Source: Planctomycetaceae bacterium
GTDB lineage: Bacteria; Planctomycetota; Planctomycetia; Planctomycetales; Planctomycetaceae
Length of the DNA: 64,000 bases
Assembly (NCBI GenBank): GCA_002726205.1
Contig: PBSL01000048.1
Span: forward strand, 1 to 64,000
Direction: 5' to 3'
Below, in pieces: positions 36,124 through 44,498 of the stretch (within the stretch, counting starts at the first letter, position 1; the number at the start of each line of letters is the position of its first letter). The translations under genes were made by a program, and so were the position numbers. Under the pieces are notes generated by a model. It searched no databases. It had not been told where the DNA came from and saw only the letters and a program-made list of their open reading frames with translations.

Positions 36124-38412
36124 ATGCGCCCCACCTGCCACTCGTTGTCGACACTGCTGGTGTGCAGCCTCGTGTTGCACTGTCTCTCGTCCCACGGCGG
36201 GGCTCTGCCGCCCGACAAGAAGCCTCCGGCCAAGCCCGACGCGACCAAGACAGCACTGTCCGTCGAGGACCTCACCGAACAGGCGATGAAATCGATCGCG
36301 GTCGTTCAGTTCTCCGGTCGTGACGGGCGACGCGTCGGCCTGGGCACCGGTTTCGTGATCGATCCCAATGGGCTGATTGCCACCAACCTGCACGTGATCG
36401 GCGAAGCACGCCCGATCACCGTGACCATGGCCGACGGCAAGAAGTACGACGTCGAGGCGATTCATGCGACCGAGAAGGCCATGGACCTGGCAATCCTGAA
36501 AATCGATGCCAAAGGATTGCCGTCGCTGCCGCTGGGCAACTCGGATCGGCTGCGGCCGGGGCAACAGATTCTCGCACTGGGAAACCCGCTCGGCTTGAAG
36601 TTGAGCGTGGTACGCGGTGTCGTCTCCGGCCAACGGGAAATCGAAGGCAAGCCGATGATCCAGTTGGCCGTTCCGATCGAAGAAGGCAACAGCGGCGGAC
36701 CGGCGATCGACCGGCAGGGGCGGGTGATCGGCATCCTGACGATGAAACATCGCTTCACTGACAACCTCGGATTTGCCGTCGCGATCAACGCGCTGAAACC
36801 GTTGATCGCCAAGCCCAACCCGATCCCGATCAACCGCTGGCTGACGATCGGCGCTCTGGACGACCGGGACTGGAAGACTCACCACGGCGGTCGTTGGCGT
36901 CAACGCGCCGGCCGAATCCACGTCGAGGGCTCCGGCTCTGGTTTTGGTGGCCGCGCCCTGTGCTTTTCTCAACACGATGCCCCCACACTTCCCTACGAAG
37001 TGCAGGTGCACGTCAAGCTCCACGACAACGATGGGGCGGCTGGCCTGGTCGTCTGTGGCGACGGGAGCGACCGTCACTATGGGTTCTACCCGACCAGTGG
37101 CCAGATGCGATTGACCCGCTTCGACGGCCCGACGGTTACCAGCTGGTCGATCCTGAAGACACTTCCCTCTACCGATTACCGGCCCGGGGAATGGAATACG
37201 CTGAAGGTCAGGGTCAGCAAGGACAAACTGTCGTGTTACCTCAATGACAAGCTGGTGATAGAAACCCAGGACACCGCCTATCGCACGGCCCGCGTCGGCC
37301 TGGCCAAGTTCCGCCATACCGAAGCCGAATTTCGCGGGTTTCGCGTCGCTGCAACCATCCCTCCTTTCGGGCCGACCCAGAAGCTGATCACGCTGATCAA
37401 CAAGCTGGTAACCGACATCTCGCCTCAGGGCGATTTCAGCGACACACTGCTGACAAAACTCACACCGACGGGCGGCCCCGGCACTCAGGTGCTGCGGAAC
37501 CGCGCCCGACTGCTCGAACAGCAGGCCAGCCAACTGCGAGAACTGGCCCGGGTCGTTCATCATCGCCGCGTGGTCGCCGAACTGCAGAAGACTCGCAAAC
37601 AACCCGACGCCAGGATCGACTTGTTGCATGCCGCCCTGCTGATCGCCTGGCTCGACAACGACGAACTCGATGTCGAAGCCTACCGTCGACAATTTGACAG
37701 AATGGCCGCCGACCTGGCGAACAAACTGGCCAAGCAGGCCACCACTGCTGAAAAGCTCTCGGCACTGCGAAAGCACTTCTTCAACGAACTCGGCTTTCAC
37801 GGCAGTCGCATAGACTACTACAACCGCTCCAACAGCTATCTCAACGAAGTACTCGACGACCGCGAGGGGCTGCCGATCTCGCTGTCACTGCTCTACATCG
37901 AGCTCGGCCGACGTATCGGCCTGAAGATCGAGGGCATCGGACTGCCCGGACATTTTGTTGTCCGTCCCGCCTCCACCAAGACCCCCGCGCTGCTGGTTGA
38001 CGTTTTCGACGGGGGCCGCACAATGCCTCGCGAGAAAGCCGAACGGCTGATCGTCGAGGCTCATCAACCACGCCCGACCGGAGACGCCCGCAAGCGGATC
38101 ATTGCCGAATTCCTGGCCCCCGAGACACGACGAGCGATCCTGGTCCGCATGGCCAGCAATCTCAGCAACATCGCACAGCGTCGATCCGACGAAAAGGCCA
38201 TCAGCCGCTACGCCGACGTGATCCTGGCCGTCGATCCGAACAACCTCAGACACCGCGGCATCCGGATTCAGATTGCCATGCGACGGGGGCATTTCGACAA
38301 GGCCCTGGCCGACATTGACTGGCTGCTCGAACATCCCGACGATCAGATCGACGCGCGGCAACTGCAACTTCTCAGGAAGGACGTTGCACAGAAAAAAGCC
38401 GCCCCCCGCTAG
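36124..38412 (+). CDS. secreted trypsin-like (S1C) protease fused to jelly-roll and SirB1-type transglutaminase-like domains
   Basis: A 762-residue protein with an N-terminal signal peptide (about 1-27). Residues 45-230 form an HtrA-like serine protease domain with a full triad: His90 (TNLHVIG), Asp121 (KAMDLAIL) and Ser180 (EGNSGGPA). No PDZ domain follows. Residues about 240-420 look like a DUF1080/LamG-type jelly roll (GEWNTLKVRVSKDKLSCYLN). Residues about 535-690 match the SirB1 transglutaminase-like fold (YYNRSNSYLNEVLDDREGLP and GIGLPGHFVVRP), where the catalytic Cys position does not appear to hold Cys. A TPR-like tail ends the protein. The combination is unusual. It probably processes or senses envelope proteins or glycans. 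Confidence 0.85.
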   Translation: MRPTCHSLSTLLVCSLVLHCLSSHGGALPPDKKPPAKPDATKTALSVEDLTEQAMKSIAVVQFSGRDGRRVGLGTGFVIDPNGLIATNLHVIGEARPITVTMADGKKYDVEAIHATEKAMDLAILKIDAKGLPSLPLGNSDRLRPGQQILALGNPLGLKLSVVRGVVSGQREIEGKPMIQLAVPIEEGNSGGPAIDRQGRVIGILTMKHRFTDNLGFAVAINALKPLIAKPNPIPINRWLTIGALDDRDWKTHHGGRWRQRAGRIHVEGSGSGFGGRALCFSQHDAPTLPYEVQVHVKLHDNDGAAGLVVCGDGSDRHYGFYPTSGQMRLTRFDGPTVTSWSILKTLPSTDYRPGEWNTLKVRVSKDKLSCYLNDKLVIETQDTAYRTARVGLAKFRHTEAEFRGFRVAATIPPFGPTQKLITLINKLVTDISPQGDFSDTLLTKLTPTGGPGTQVLRNRARLLEQQASQLRELARVVHHRRVVAELQKTRKQPDARIDLLHAALLIAWLDNDELDVEAYRRQFDRMAADLANKLAKQATTAEKLSALRKHFFNELGFHGSRIDYYNRSNSYLNEVLDDREGLPISLSLLYIELGRRIGLKIEGIGLPGHFVVRPASTKTPALLVDVFDGGRTMPREKAERLIVEAHQPRPTGDARKRIIAEFLAPETRRAILVRMASNLSNIAQRRSDEKAISRYADVILAVDPNNLRHRGIRIQIAMRRGHFDKALADIDWLLEHPDDQIDARQLQLLRKDVAQKKAAPR

Positions 38413-38414
38413 GG

Positions 38415-40412
38415 CTAACGGCTCAGGGCCATCCGCGTCACCCGCCCCAGGCGTCCTGCCCCCCCCTCGGGAGCCACGCTCCCGATAACGACCGGCAACC
38501 ACATCGGCCGATTCATCCGTTCCTCGGGCAAACGATCGATCATCGGCAGTTCACCGGGTGCCGTCTCGGGACGAAGATGTTCGACCGGTGCCGGTTGCAG
38601 GAACAGCTTTCGGGCCGAGACGAGTTTCACCAGGGTGGTGGCCAGTTCCGCGGGGATCCCGGACCACAACACCACGTTGGGGTCACTACGAAGGGCCAGG
38701 CCCTGCTCGCCACTGGTTTCCACAAATGGCCCGAAATCCCTGACCAGCTCGGCAAACGTCACTTCATCGCAGGATCGCACATACTCGACCAGTGCCGCCG
38801 GCACCTGCCCGTGCTCGGCCAATGCCAACCACTCCTGACCGGTCTCTTCCTCGGCATCCAGATCCGCGTCAAACTTCAGATCTTCTCCTTCCCCGTGCTC
38901 CTCCTCGAGCATCTGGATCACCCGGCTGTCGGGCGTCGCCGCTCGGCAGCGATCCCGCGCCCATTCACGCAGTTCGAAGATCTTCTCCTCCATCGTCACC
39001 GAGAGCGGGACCGTTTCGTCGCGCGCATACTCGAGATCCTTTTGTGTCAGCACCCGCCCCTGGTTGAAACACTCGACCATCGCAGTCACGACAATCTGCT
39101 CGATCTCTGCCCCGCTGTAGCCTTCGGTTTGTCGCGCCAGTTCCTGCAGGTCGTACTTCTCCGGTTTCCAGCCACGTTTCTTCAAATGGATATCGAAGAT
39201 CGGTTTTCGCTCGTGGAAATTCGGCAAGTTGACGAAGAACAACTCGTCGAACCGACCGCGGCGGAGCATCTCGGGGGGTAACCTGTGAATCGAGTTGGCC
39301 GTGGCCACCACGAAGACGTGGGACCTGTGCTCCTGCATCCAGGTCAGAAACCGGCCGAGCAACCGGGTCATGGTGGTTTCCTGGGCCGCCTCCCCTGACC
39401 CCGAAAACCCCTTGTCGATTTCATCGATCCAGAGAACAGCCGGAGCGATTGTTTCGATGAGGTTGAGCACGTAGCGCATATTCTGTTCGGACTGCCCCTG
39501 GTCGGCTGCCAGCAGGTTCGACACGTCCAGTCGTACCAAAGGAAAGCTCAGCAACCGCGCGATGGCCCGGGAAATCAACGACTTGCCACAGCCCTGCACG
39601 CCGAGAAGAAACACGCCCTTGGGAGTCGGGATCCCCTGCTCCTGGGCACGACTGCTGAACGCCTCGGCCCGCTGGCGAACCCAGTCCTTGAGACCGTCCA
39701 GACCACCCACATCGGCTAAGCCCTCGTCCAGATCGTGGAACTCGAGCAGCTCCGACCCCTGGACCAGATGCTTCTTCTCGGACACCAACTGCAGAAAGAC
39801 CTCGTCGTCGATCTCATCCCGCCCCAGCAGGGCACGCGCCAGTGCCTTGTGCCCCTCGCGGGCAGTCAGTCCCAGCACGGCCTTCAACAGCCGTTCCTCG
39901 GCCGCCGCCTCGATCGCCAAGTCTGCCTGGCCGGCCCTCCGCCGCTCGGCCAGTACGATCTCCAATCGCTCCCGCATTTCCTCCAGACCGGGTAACGGCA
40001 GATCCATCTTGACCGCCTCGGTCTGCAACTCGATAGGAACCTCGCACACCGGACCCAGGAACAGCAGCGTCTTGTTTTCCGCGGTCAGCACCGGAACGAG
40101 GTCGCGCAGTCGTCGCACGACGGCGGGATCGTCGAGGTACGGATGAAAGTCCTTCAGGAGAAACAGGTGGTCCGGCGGATAGGACACCACGTCGGCAAGG
40201 AACGTCCCGATGTCAGAGACATCCGGGTCGTCACCGATCGGAGGTTGCGGACCGGTCGTCGCCGACCAGGCCACCAGCCCCCGCTCGATCTCCAGTGACA
40301 TTTCCGAGAGTTCACTCTCCCAGCGTTCCTCTTCCCATGTCCTCAGGAAAAGCATCGTGTACCGCGACAACACCCGCGATCTCAGGACTTCGAGTGCTTC
40401 GGCCGTGCTCAT
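38415..40412 (-). CDS. AAA+ ATPase, Ycf46-like
   Basis: A 665-residue protein. The N-terminal region (about 1-215) resembles the degenerate AAA-like domain of Ycf46 proteins (YPPDHLFLLKDFHPYLDDP). The AAA+ module has Walker A GVQGCGKS (271-278), Walker B VLWIDEID (326-333) and the second region of homology RRGRFDELFFV, so it should hydrolyse ATP. The C-terminal about 150 residues are acidic and unassigned. No membrane helix or protease motif is present, so this is not FtsH. The ATG overlaps the stop of the pentapeptide/TIR-like gene (ATGA), implying coupled translation and a shared task. Confidence 0.88.
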   Translation of the reverse strand: MSTAEALEVLRSRVLSRYTMLFLRTWEEERWESELSEMSLEIERGLVAWSATTGPQPPIGDDPDVSDIGTFLADVVSYPPDHLFLLKDFHPYLDDPAVVRRLRDLVPVLTAENKTLLFLGPVCEVPIELQTEAVKMDLPLPGLEEMRERLEIVLAERRRAGQADLAIEAAAEERLLKAVLGLTAREGHKALARALLGRDEIDDEVFLQLVSEKKHLVQGSELLEFHDLDEGLADVGGLDGLKDWVRQRAEAFSSRAQEQGIPTPKGVFLLGVQGCGKSLISRAIARLLSFPLVRLDVSNLLAADQGQSEQNMRYVLNLIETIAPAVLWIDEIDKGFSGSGEAAQETTMTRLLGRFLTWMQEHRSHVFVVATANSIHRLPPEMLRRGRFDELFFVNLPNFHERKPIFDIHLKKRGWKPEKYDLQELARQTEGYSGAEIEQIVVTAMVECFNQGRVLTQKDLEYARDETVPLSVTMEEKIFELREWARDRCRAATPDSRVIQMLEEEHGEGEDLKFDADLDAEEETGQEWLALAEHGQVPAALVEYVRSCDEVTFAELVRDFGPFVETSGEQGLALRSDPNVVLWSGIPAELATTLVKLVSARKLFLQPAPVEHLRPETAPGELPMIDRLPEERMNRPMWLPVVIGSVAPEGGAGRLGRVTRMALSR

Positions 40413-41584
40413 GATGTGTTTCCGGTTCGTCGAGCCGCTCGTCCCCCGGACTCCTGCTGCAGGCGTTCGATCAATTTCTTCAGTTCGGAGTGGAACTTCG
40501 TCTTGTTTCGTCGCCAGCCGGTAAAATCGGCCAGCAGGCGGCCGGCCACTTCGGGTGCCGCGTCATGTTTCCAGCCACCGCCCAAAAGGAAACCGTCAAG
40601 ATTCAACGGCCACATCAGCAGGACCGAATCCCCGGTTTGCTGCTTGATGGCTTCCTCACGACGATACACCGATTCGATCAGAGGCCCCATCCAGTCGGCC
40701 GACAACGTTGCCCGCGTGGCACACACGAGCACCCTGTCCCAGACGCGAATTCCTCGCGCCGGAACAAGCCCGGTCACTCCCGCATCATCGGCATCGCGGC
40801 GGGAGTCCAGCCAACAGCGGACGCCGTGCTTCTGCAACGTGTTGTGCAATTTTGACGCGAACGGCTCGTCTTCCTCGCCGTGAACGATGAAATAGACATC
40901 CGAGGCCGCCACCGGTTCGTCGACCGCCAGATAGTTTTCAATCCATTCCTGACTGACCCCGTTGCCTTGCAGAAACGCCTGCGGGATCCGGGCCCCGCTT
41001 CGTTCGAGTGTATCGAGACCAATCGAACCCGGCCCGAGATGCGTCAGACTCTCGAGTCCGATCGTGCGTGACAGATCCACGTTGTTCCAGGTCAACCAGC
41101 CACAGCGAACCCGATCGAGAGTGGTCCGATCGAGATCGGCGTGCGAGAAATCCACTTCGACCAACGCCGCTCCGGAGAGATCACTCTCACGCAGGTCCGC
41201 GTCGACCAGGCTCGACGCACTGAGGACGGCATCGGTGAGGTCGGCTCCCTGGAGATTGCAGCGCGAGAGATCGACGTTGGTACCGCGGACCTCTCGCAGC
41301 GTCGCACGAAACAGGCTGGCCCCGGCGAGGTTCGCCCGGCTGAGTTTCGCTCCGGTCAGATTGGCACGAGTGAGATCGGCTTCGAAGAGGTTGGCCTCGT
41401 TCAGACGTGCGCCGCTGAGATCCGCGCCGACGAGCTGACTGTGGCGAAAATTCACCCCGGCCAGATCCGCACCGCTCAGGTCGACGTCAACCAGGTCCAG
41501 TACGGCATCCGGGTTGTCACGACGCCAGCGGGCCACAGCCCGCCGCCCCTCCCGGACAATCTCGACCAGTTCTTCGCGTGCCAT
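40409..41584 (-). CDS. pentapeptide-repeat protein with C-terminal TIR-like domain
   Basis: A 391-residue cytoplasmic protein. The ATG at 41584 is preferred over a GTG at 41599. Residues about 31-155 are A(D/N)LxxA-type pentapeptide repeats (ADLTRANLTGAKLSRANLAG), expected to form a right-handed quadrilateral helix. After a linker with FLQGNGVSQEWIENYL, a TIR-like domain spans about 229-360 (DVYFIVHGEEDE, HGVRCWLDSR, WPLNLDGFLL, DFTGW). In the TIR family I recall, Glu follows the alpha-C Trp as WxxxE-I; here the segment is W298-MGPLI, so the catalytic Glu looks replaced by Leu302. A signalling or binding role is therefore more likely than NADase activity. It is first in the operon with the AAA ATPase. 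Confidence 0.87.
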   Translation of the reverse strand: MAREELVEIVREGRRAVARWRRDNPDAVLDLVDVDLSGADLAGVNFRHSQLVGADLSGARLNEANLFEADLTRANLTGAKLSRANLAGASLFRATLREVRGTNVDLSRCNLQGADLTDAVLSASSLVDADLRESDLSGAALVEVDFSHADLDRTTLDRVRCGWLTWNNVDLSRTIGLESLTHLGPGSIGLDTLERSGARIPQAFLQGNGVSQEWIENYLAVDEPVAASDVYFIVHGEEDEPFASKLHNTLQKHGVRCWLDSRRDADDAGVTGLVPARGIRVWDRVLVCATRATLSADWMGPLIESVYRREEAIKQQTGDSVLLMWPLNLDGFLLGGGWKHDAAPEVAGRLLADFTGWRRNKTKFHSELKKLIERLQQESGGRAARRTGNTS

Positions 41585-41691
41585 CACTCTCGTCCCCACT
41601 CTCCCGGGATCTCATCTTCCCTGCCAGCCCGAACTCTATCAAGCCGCGGCCTCCCTCCCGGCCCGAAAACGCATCTGCAGCGGAGAGCGAT

Positions 41692-41721
41692 TTGGTGACG
41701 GCAACGCGCGTCTGTTAGAAT
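41692..41721 (+). promoter_or_regulatory. candidate promoter giving a leaderless DUF1553 transcript
   Basis: TTGGTG (41692-41697) and TAGAAT (41716-41721, 5 of 6) are separated by 18 nt. The -10 element ends only 6 nt before the ATG at 41728, so transcription would begin at or beside the start codon. No ribosome site is visible before that ATG, consistent with leaderless translation. Confidence 0.4.
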
Positions 41722-41727
41722 CGGGCC

Positions 41728-44430
41728 ATGCCGACTGGGATGCCTATTGTTCGTGTCGTGATTCGCAGCCTCCTGGTGGCGGCACTGGCTGTCGTCCTCA
41801 CACCGCGACCGCCGCAGTCAGTTGCTGCCGACAATTCGTGGTGGTCGCTGCGGCCACTGACCTCTCCACGCGTCCCCCGCCCCGCCGACCCGGGCTGGCT
41901 GCGTACGCCCGTCGATGCGTTCATCGCCCGGACACTGCAACGGCATCGGCTCACGGCCTCCGGCGCCGCCTCCCGTGGCACGTTGATACGTCGCGTCACG
42001 ATCGACCTGACCGGACTTCCTCCTGACCCGGCTGCGGTGAAGCGATTCCTTGCCGACCGCTCTGCAGATGCCTACGAACGACTTGTCGAAGAATTGCTCC
42101 ACAGTCCCCGCTACGGCGAACGCTGGGCCCGACATTGGCTGGACCTGGTCCACTACGGCGACACGCACGGATACGACAAGGACAAGCCGCGTCCCAACGC
42201 CTGGCCCTACCGAGACTACGTGGTCAGGGCGTTCAACAAGGACACACCCTTCCGACGATTTGTCGAGGAACAGATTGCCGGAGACGTGCTTTACCCGGAC
42301 ACCACCGAAGGCATCGTCGCCACGGGATTCCTGGCCGCTGGCCCCTGGGACTTCATCGGCCATGCCGAGGTTCCCGAAACCAAGCTCGACGGACAGGTCG
42401 CTCGTAATCTCGACCGCGACGACATGGTCCGAACGGTGATGAACACCTTCATCAGCCTGACGGTGGAGTGTGCTCGTTGTCATGACCACAAGTTCGACGA
42501 CATCACCCAGGAAGACTACTACAGCCTGCAGGCTGTCTTCGGCGCGATCGACCGCGCCGACCGGACCTACGATCCCGATCCGACCGCCGCCGCGCGGCGC
42601 CGGCAACTCGACCAGGAACTCGGCCATCTCCAAGAGCAACGGCAACAGTTGGACCGGGAGCTCAACGCCCGGGGCGGAAAACAACTCGCCGAGATCCGCA
42701 AACAGCTACAAGGCCTCGGTCGAACCGACGACGCCAAGCCGCGGGCCCCTTTCGGATATCACAGCCGGATCATGCCGGCCGACGACAGCGTCAAGTGGGT
42801 GCAGGTCGATCTGGGTTCCAGCCGAAAACTTGCCCATGTCGTGATCGTCGGCTGCCACGACGATTTCAACAACATCGGTGACGGCTTCGGTTTCCCACCG
42901 CGTTTTCGAATTGACATCTCCGACGATCGTGAATTCCGGTCCGGAGTCACCTGCCTGTGGGATCAAACCGGGGCAAGCTTCCCCAACCCTGGCATCCGAC
43001 CGCTGAGTGTGCCGGCCGACAATCGTTCGGCCCGCTTCATCCGAGTCACAGCCACCCGGCTTGCCGCACGCTCCAACGACTACATCTTCGCCCTCGCCGA
43101 ACTCGCCGCTCTTGACCCGCAAGGCAACAACCTCGCCGCCGGTCGAACCGTCACCTCGCTGGATTCGATCGAAGCACCTCCGAGATGGCGACGAGCCAAC
43201 CTCGTCGACGGTTACTACGACCGCGTGCGGGCCGTCCCGCGGATCCTGTCCCGCATTGTCGCGTTGAACGCCAAGTGGTCACGGCTCCGCAAAACGCTAC
43301 TGACGCCTGAATGGCTCCGCAAACAATCGACTCTGCAGCGACAGCTGCGCCAGGTCCGGGCCGCCCTGGCGGCGATTCCCGCCCCCGCGTTGGTCTACGC
43401 CGGCACGATCCACACCGGATCAGGTGCCTTCCGGGGTACCGGCCACGACAACGGGCGTCCACGACCAATCCACGTCCTCACCCGTGGTGACATCCGCCAC
43501 AAGGGAGCGAAAGTCGGCCCGGGCACGATTGCTGTTACCGACAGCTTGCCGTCGCGGTTTCGCCTCGCCGCCGACCACAACGAGGGCGAACGCCGAAAGG
43601 CATTGGCCGGATGGATTGTGGATCGACGAAATCCACTGACCTGGCGGTCCATCGTCAATCGGATCTGGCAATTCCACATCGGCAGGCCACTGGTCGCATC
43701 CCCTAACGATTTCGGTCGCATGGGCGAGGAACCCACTCATCCGGAGTTGCTGGACTGGCTCGCTGCCCGCCTTCGCGATGGCAATGGATCACTCAAGGAT
43801 CTCCACCGCCAAATCCTGCTCAGCGCCACCTATCGCCAGGTTTCCAGAACCCGCCGGGAAGCAGCCCGAATCGATGGCGACAATCGCTTTCTCTGGAGAA
43901 TGAACCGTCGGCGGGTCGAGGCAGAGGTTGTTCGCGACTCGGTTCTGGCGATTTCCGGAAAACTCAACGGCCGCATGTACGGCCGCGGCTTCCAGGACTT
44001 CGTGGTCGAGAAGCCACAGCATTCACCGCATTACCAGTACCACAAGCACGACCCCAACGATGCAAGAACTCATCGCCGCAGCATTTACCGTTTCCTGGTG
44101 CGGTCGCAACAACAGCCGTTTATGACCACCCTGGATTGCGCCGATCCCTCGCGACTGGTGGCCCGTCGTGACGAGACAATCTCGCCATTGCAGGCACTGG
44201 CGATGCTCAACAATCGATTCATGACGACCATGGCCGGCCATTTTGCGGCGCGGCTCGTCAACGAACAGCCCCGGGTCGAGGGCCGGGTCCGCCGTGCCGT
44301 GGAACTGGCGTTTTCCCGTCCGGCCACGACCGAGGAGGTGGTCTTGCTGTCCGCTTACACCGATCGCCACGGCCTGGCCAACACCTGTCGTCTGATCCTG
44401 AATCTCAACGAGTTTGTTTTCGTCAATTGA
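41728..44430 (+). CDS. DUF1549/DUF1553 protein with inserted discoidin-like domain
   Basis: A 900-residue exported protein with a signal peptide (about 1-35). DUF1549 (about 50-260) holds the heme-like CARCH at about 248-252 in ARCHDHKFDDIT. A charged coiled-coil-like stretch (about 280-335, rich in Gln/Leu/Arg) leads to a discoidin/F5-8C-like beta domain (about 345-475, KWVQVDLGSSRKLAHVVIVG). DUF1553 (about 610-890) ends with LILNLNEFVFVN. The insert suggests carbohydrate or surface binding, which is inference. It is the first gene of a four-gene array with DUF1501, PSCyt1/DUF1553 and DUF1501. Confidence 0.9.
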   Translation: MPTGMPIVRVVIRSLLVAALAVVLTPRPPQSVAADNSWWSLRPLTSPRVPRPADPGWLRTPVDAFIARTLQRHRLTASGAASRGTLIRRVTIDLTGLPPDPAAVKRFLADRSADAYERLVEELLHSPRYGERWARHWLDLVHYGDTHGYDKDKPRPNAWPYRDYVVRAFNKDTPFRRFVEEQIAGDVLYPDTTEGIVATGFLAAGPWDFIGHAEVPETKLDGQVARNLDRDDMVRTVMNTFISLTVECARCHDHKFDDITQEDYYSLQAVFGAIDRADRTYDPDPTAAARRRQLDQELGHLQEQRQQLDRELNARGGKQLAEIRKQLQGLGRTDDAKPRAPFGYHSRIMPADDSVKWVQVDLGSSRKLAHVVIVGCHDDFNNIGDGFGFPPRFRIDISDDREFRSGVTCLWDQTGASFPNPGIRPLSVPADNRSARFIRVTATRLAARSNDYIFALAELAALDPQGNNLAAGRTVTSLDSIEAPPRWRRANLVDGYYDRVRAVPRILSRIVALNAKWSRLRKTLLTPEWLRKQSTLQRQLRQVRAALAAIPAPALVYAGTIHTGSGAFRGTGHDNGRPRPIHVLTRGDIRHKGAKVGPGTIAVTDSLPSRFRLAADHNEGERRKALAGWIVDRRNPLTWRSIVNRIWQFHIGRPLVASPNDFGRMGEEPTHPELLDWLAARLRDGNGSLKDLHRQILLSATYRQVSRTRREAARIDGDNRFLWRMNRRRVEAEVVRDSVLAISGKLNGRMYGRGFQDFVVEKPQHSPHYQYHKHDPNDARTHRRSIYRFLVRSQQQPFMTTLDCADPSRLVARRDETISPLQALAMLNNRFMTTMAGHFAARLVNEQPRVEGRVRRAVELAFSRPATTEEVVLLSAYTDRHGLANTCRLILNLNEFVFVN

Positions 44431-44498
44431 AGAAAGGCACGTCAGGCACCCCCGCCAGCGGCAGTTTCACTGTGGCCTGGCGAACTTGACCGGCAACC

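Noticed and set aside
35905-37800. 631-residue minus-strand ORF opposite the protease fusion
   Set aside because: Antisense of a gene with a full catalytic triad and clear domains; no start site or recognisable motif of its own. High GC keeps antisense frames open.
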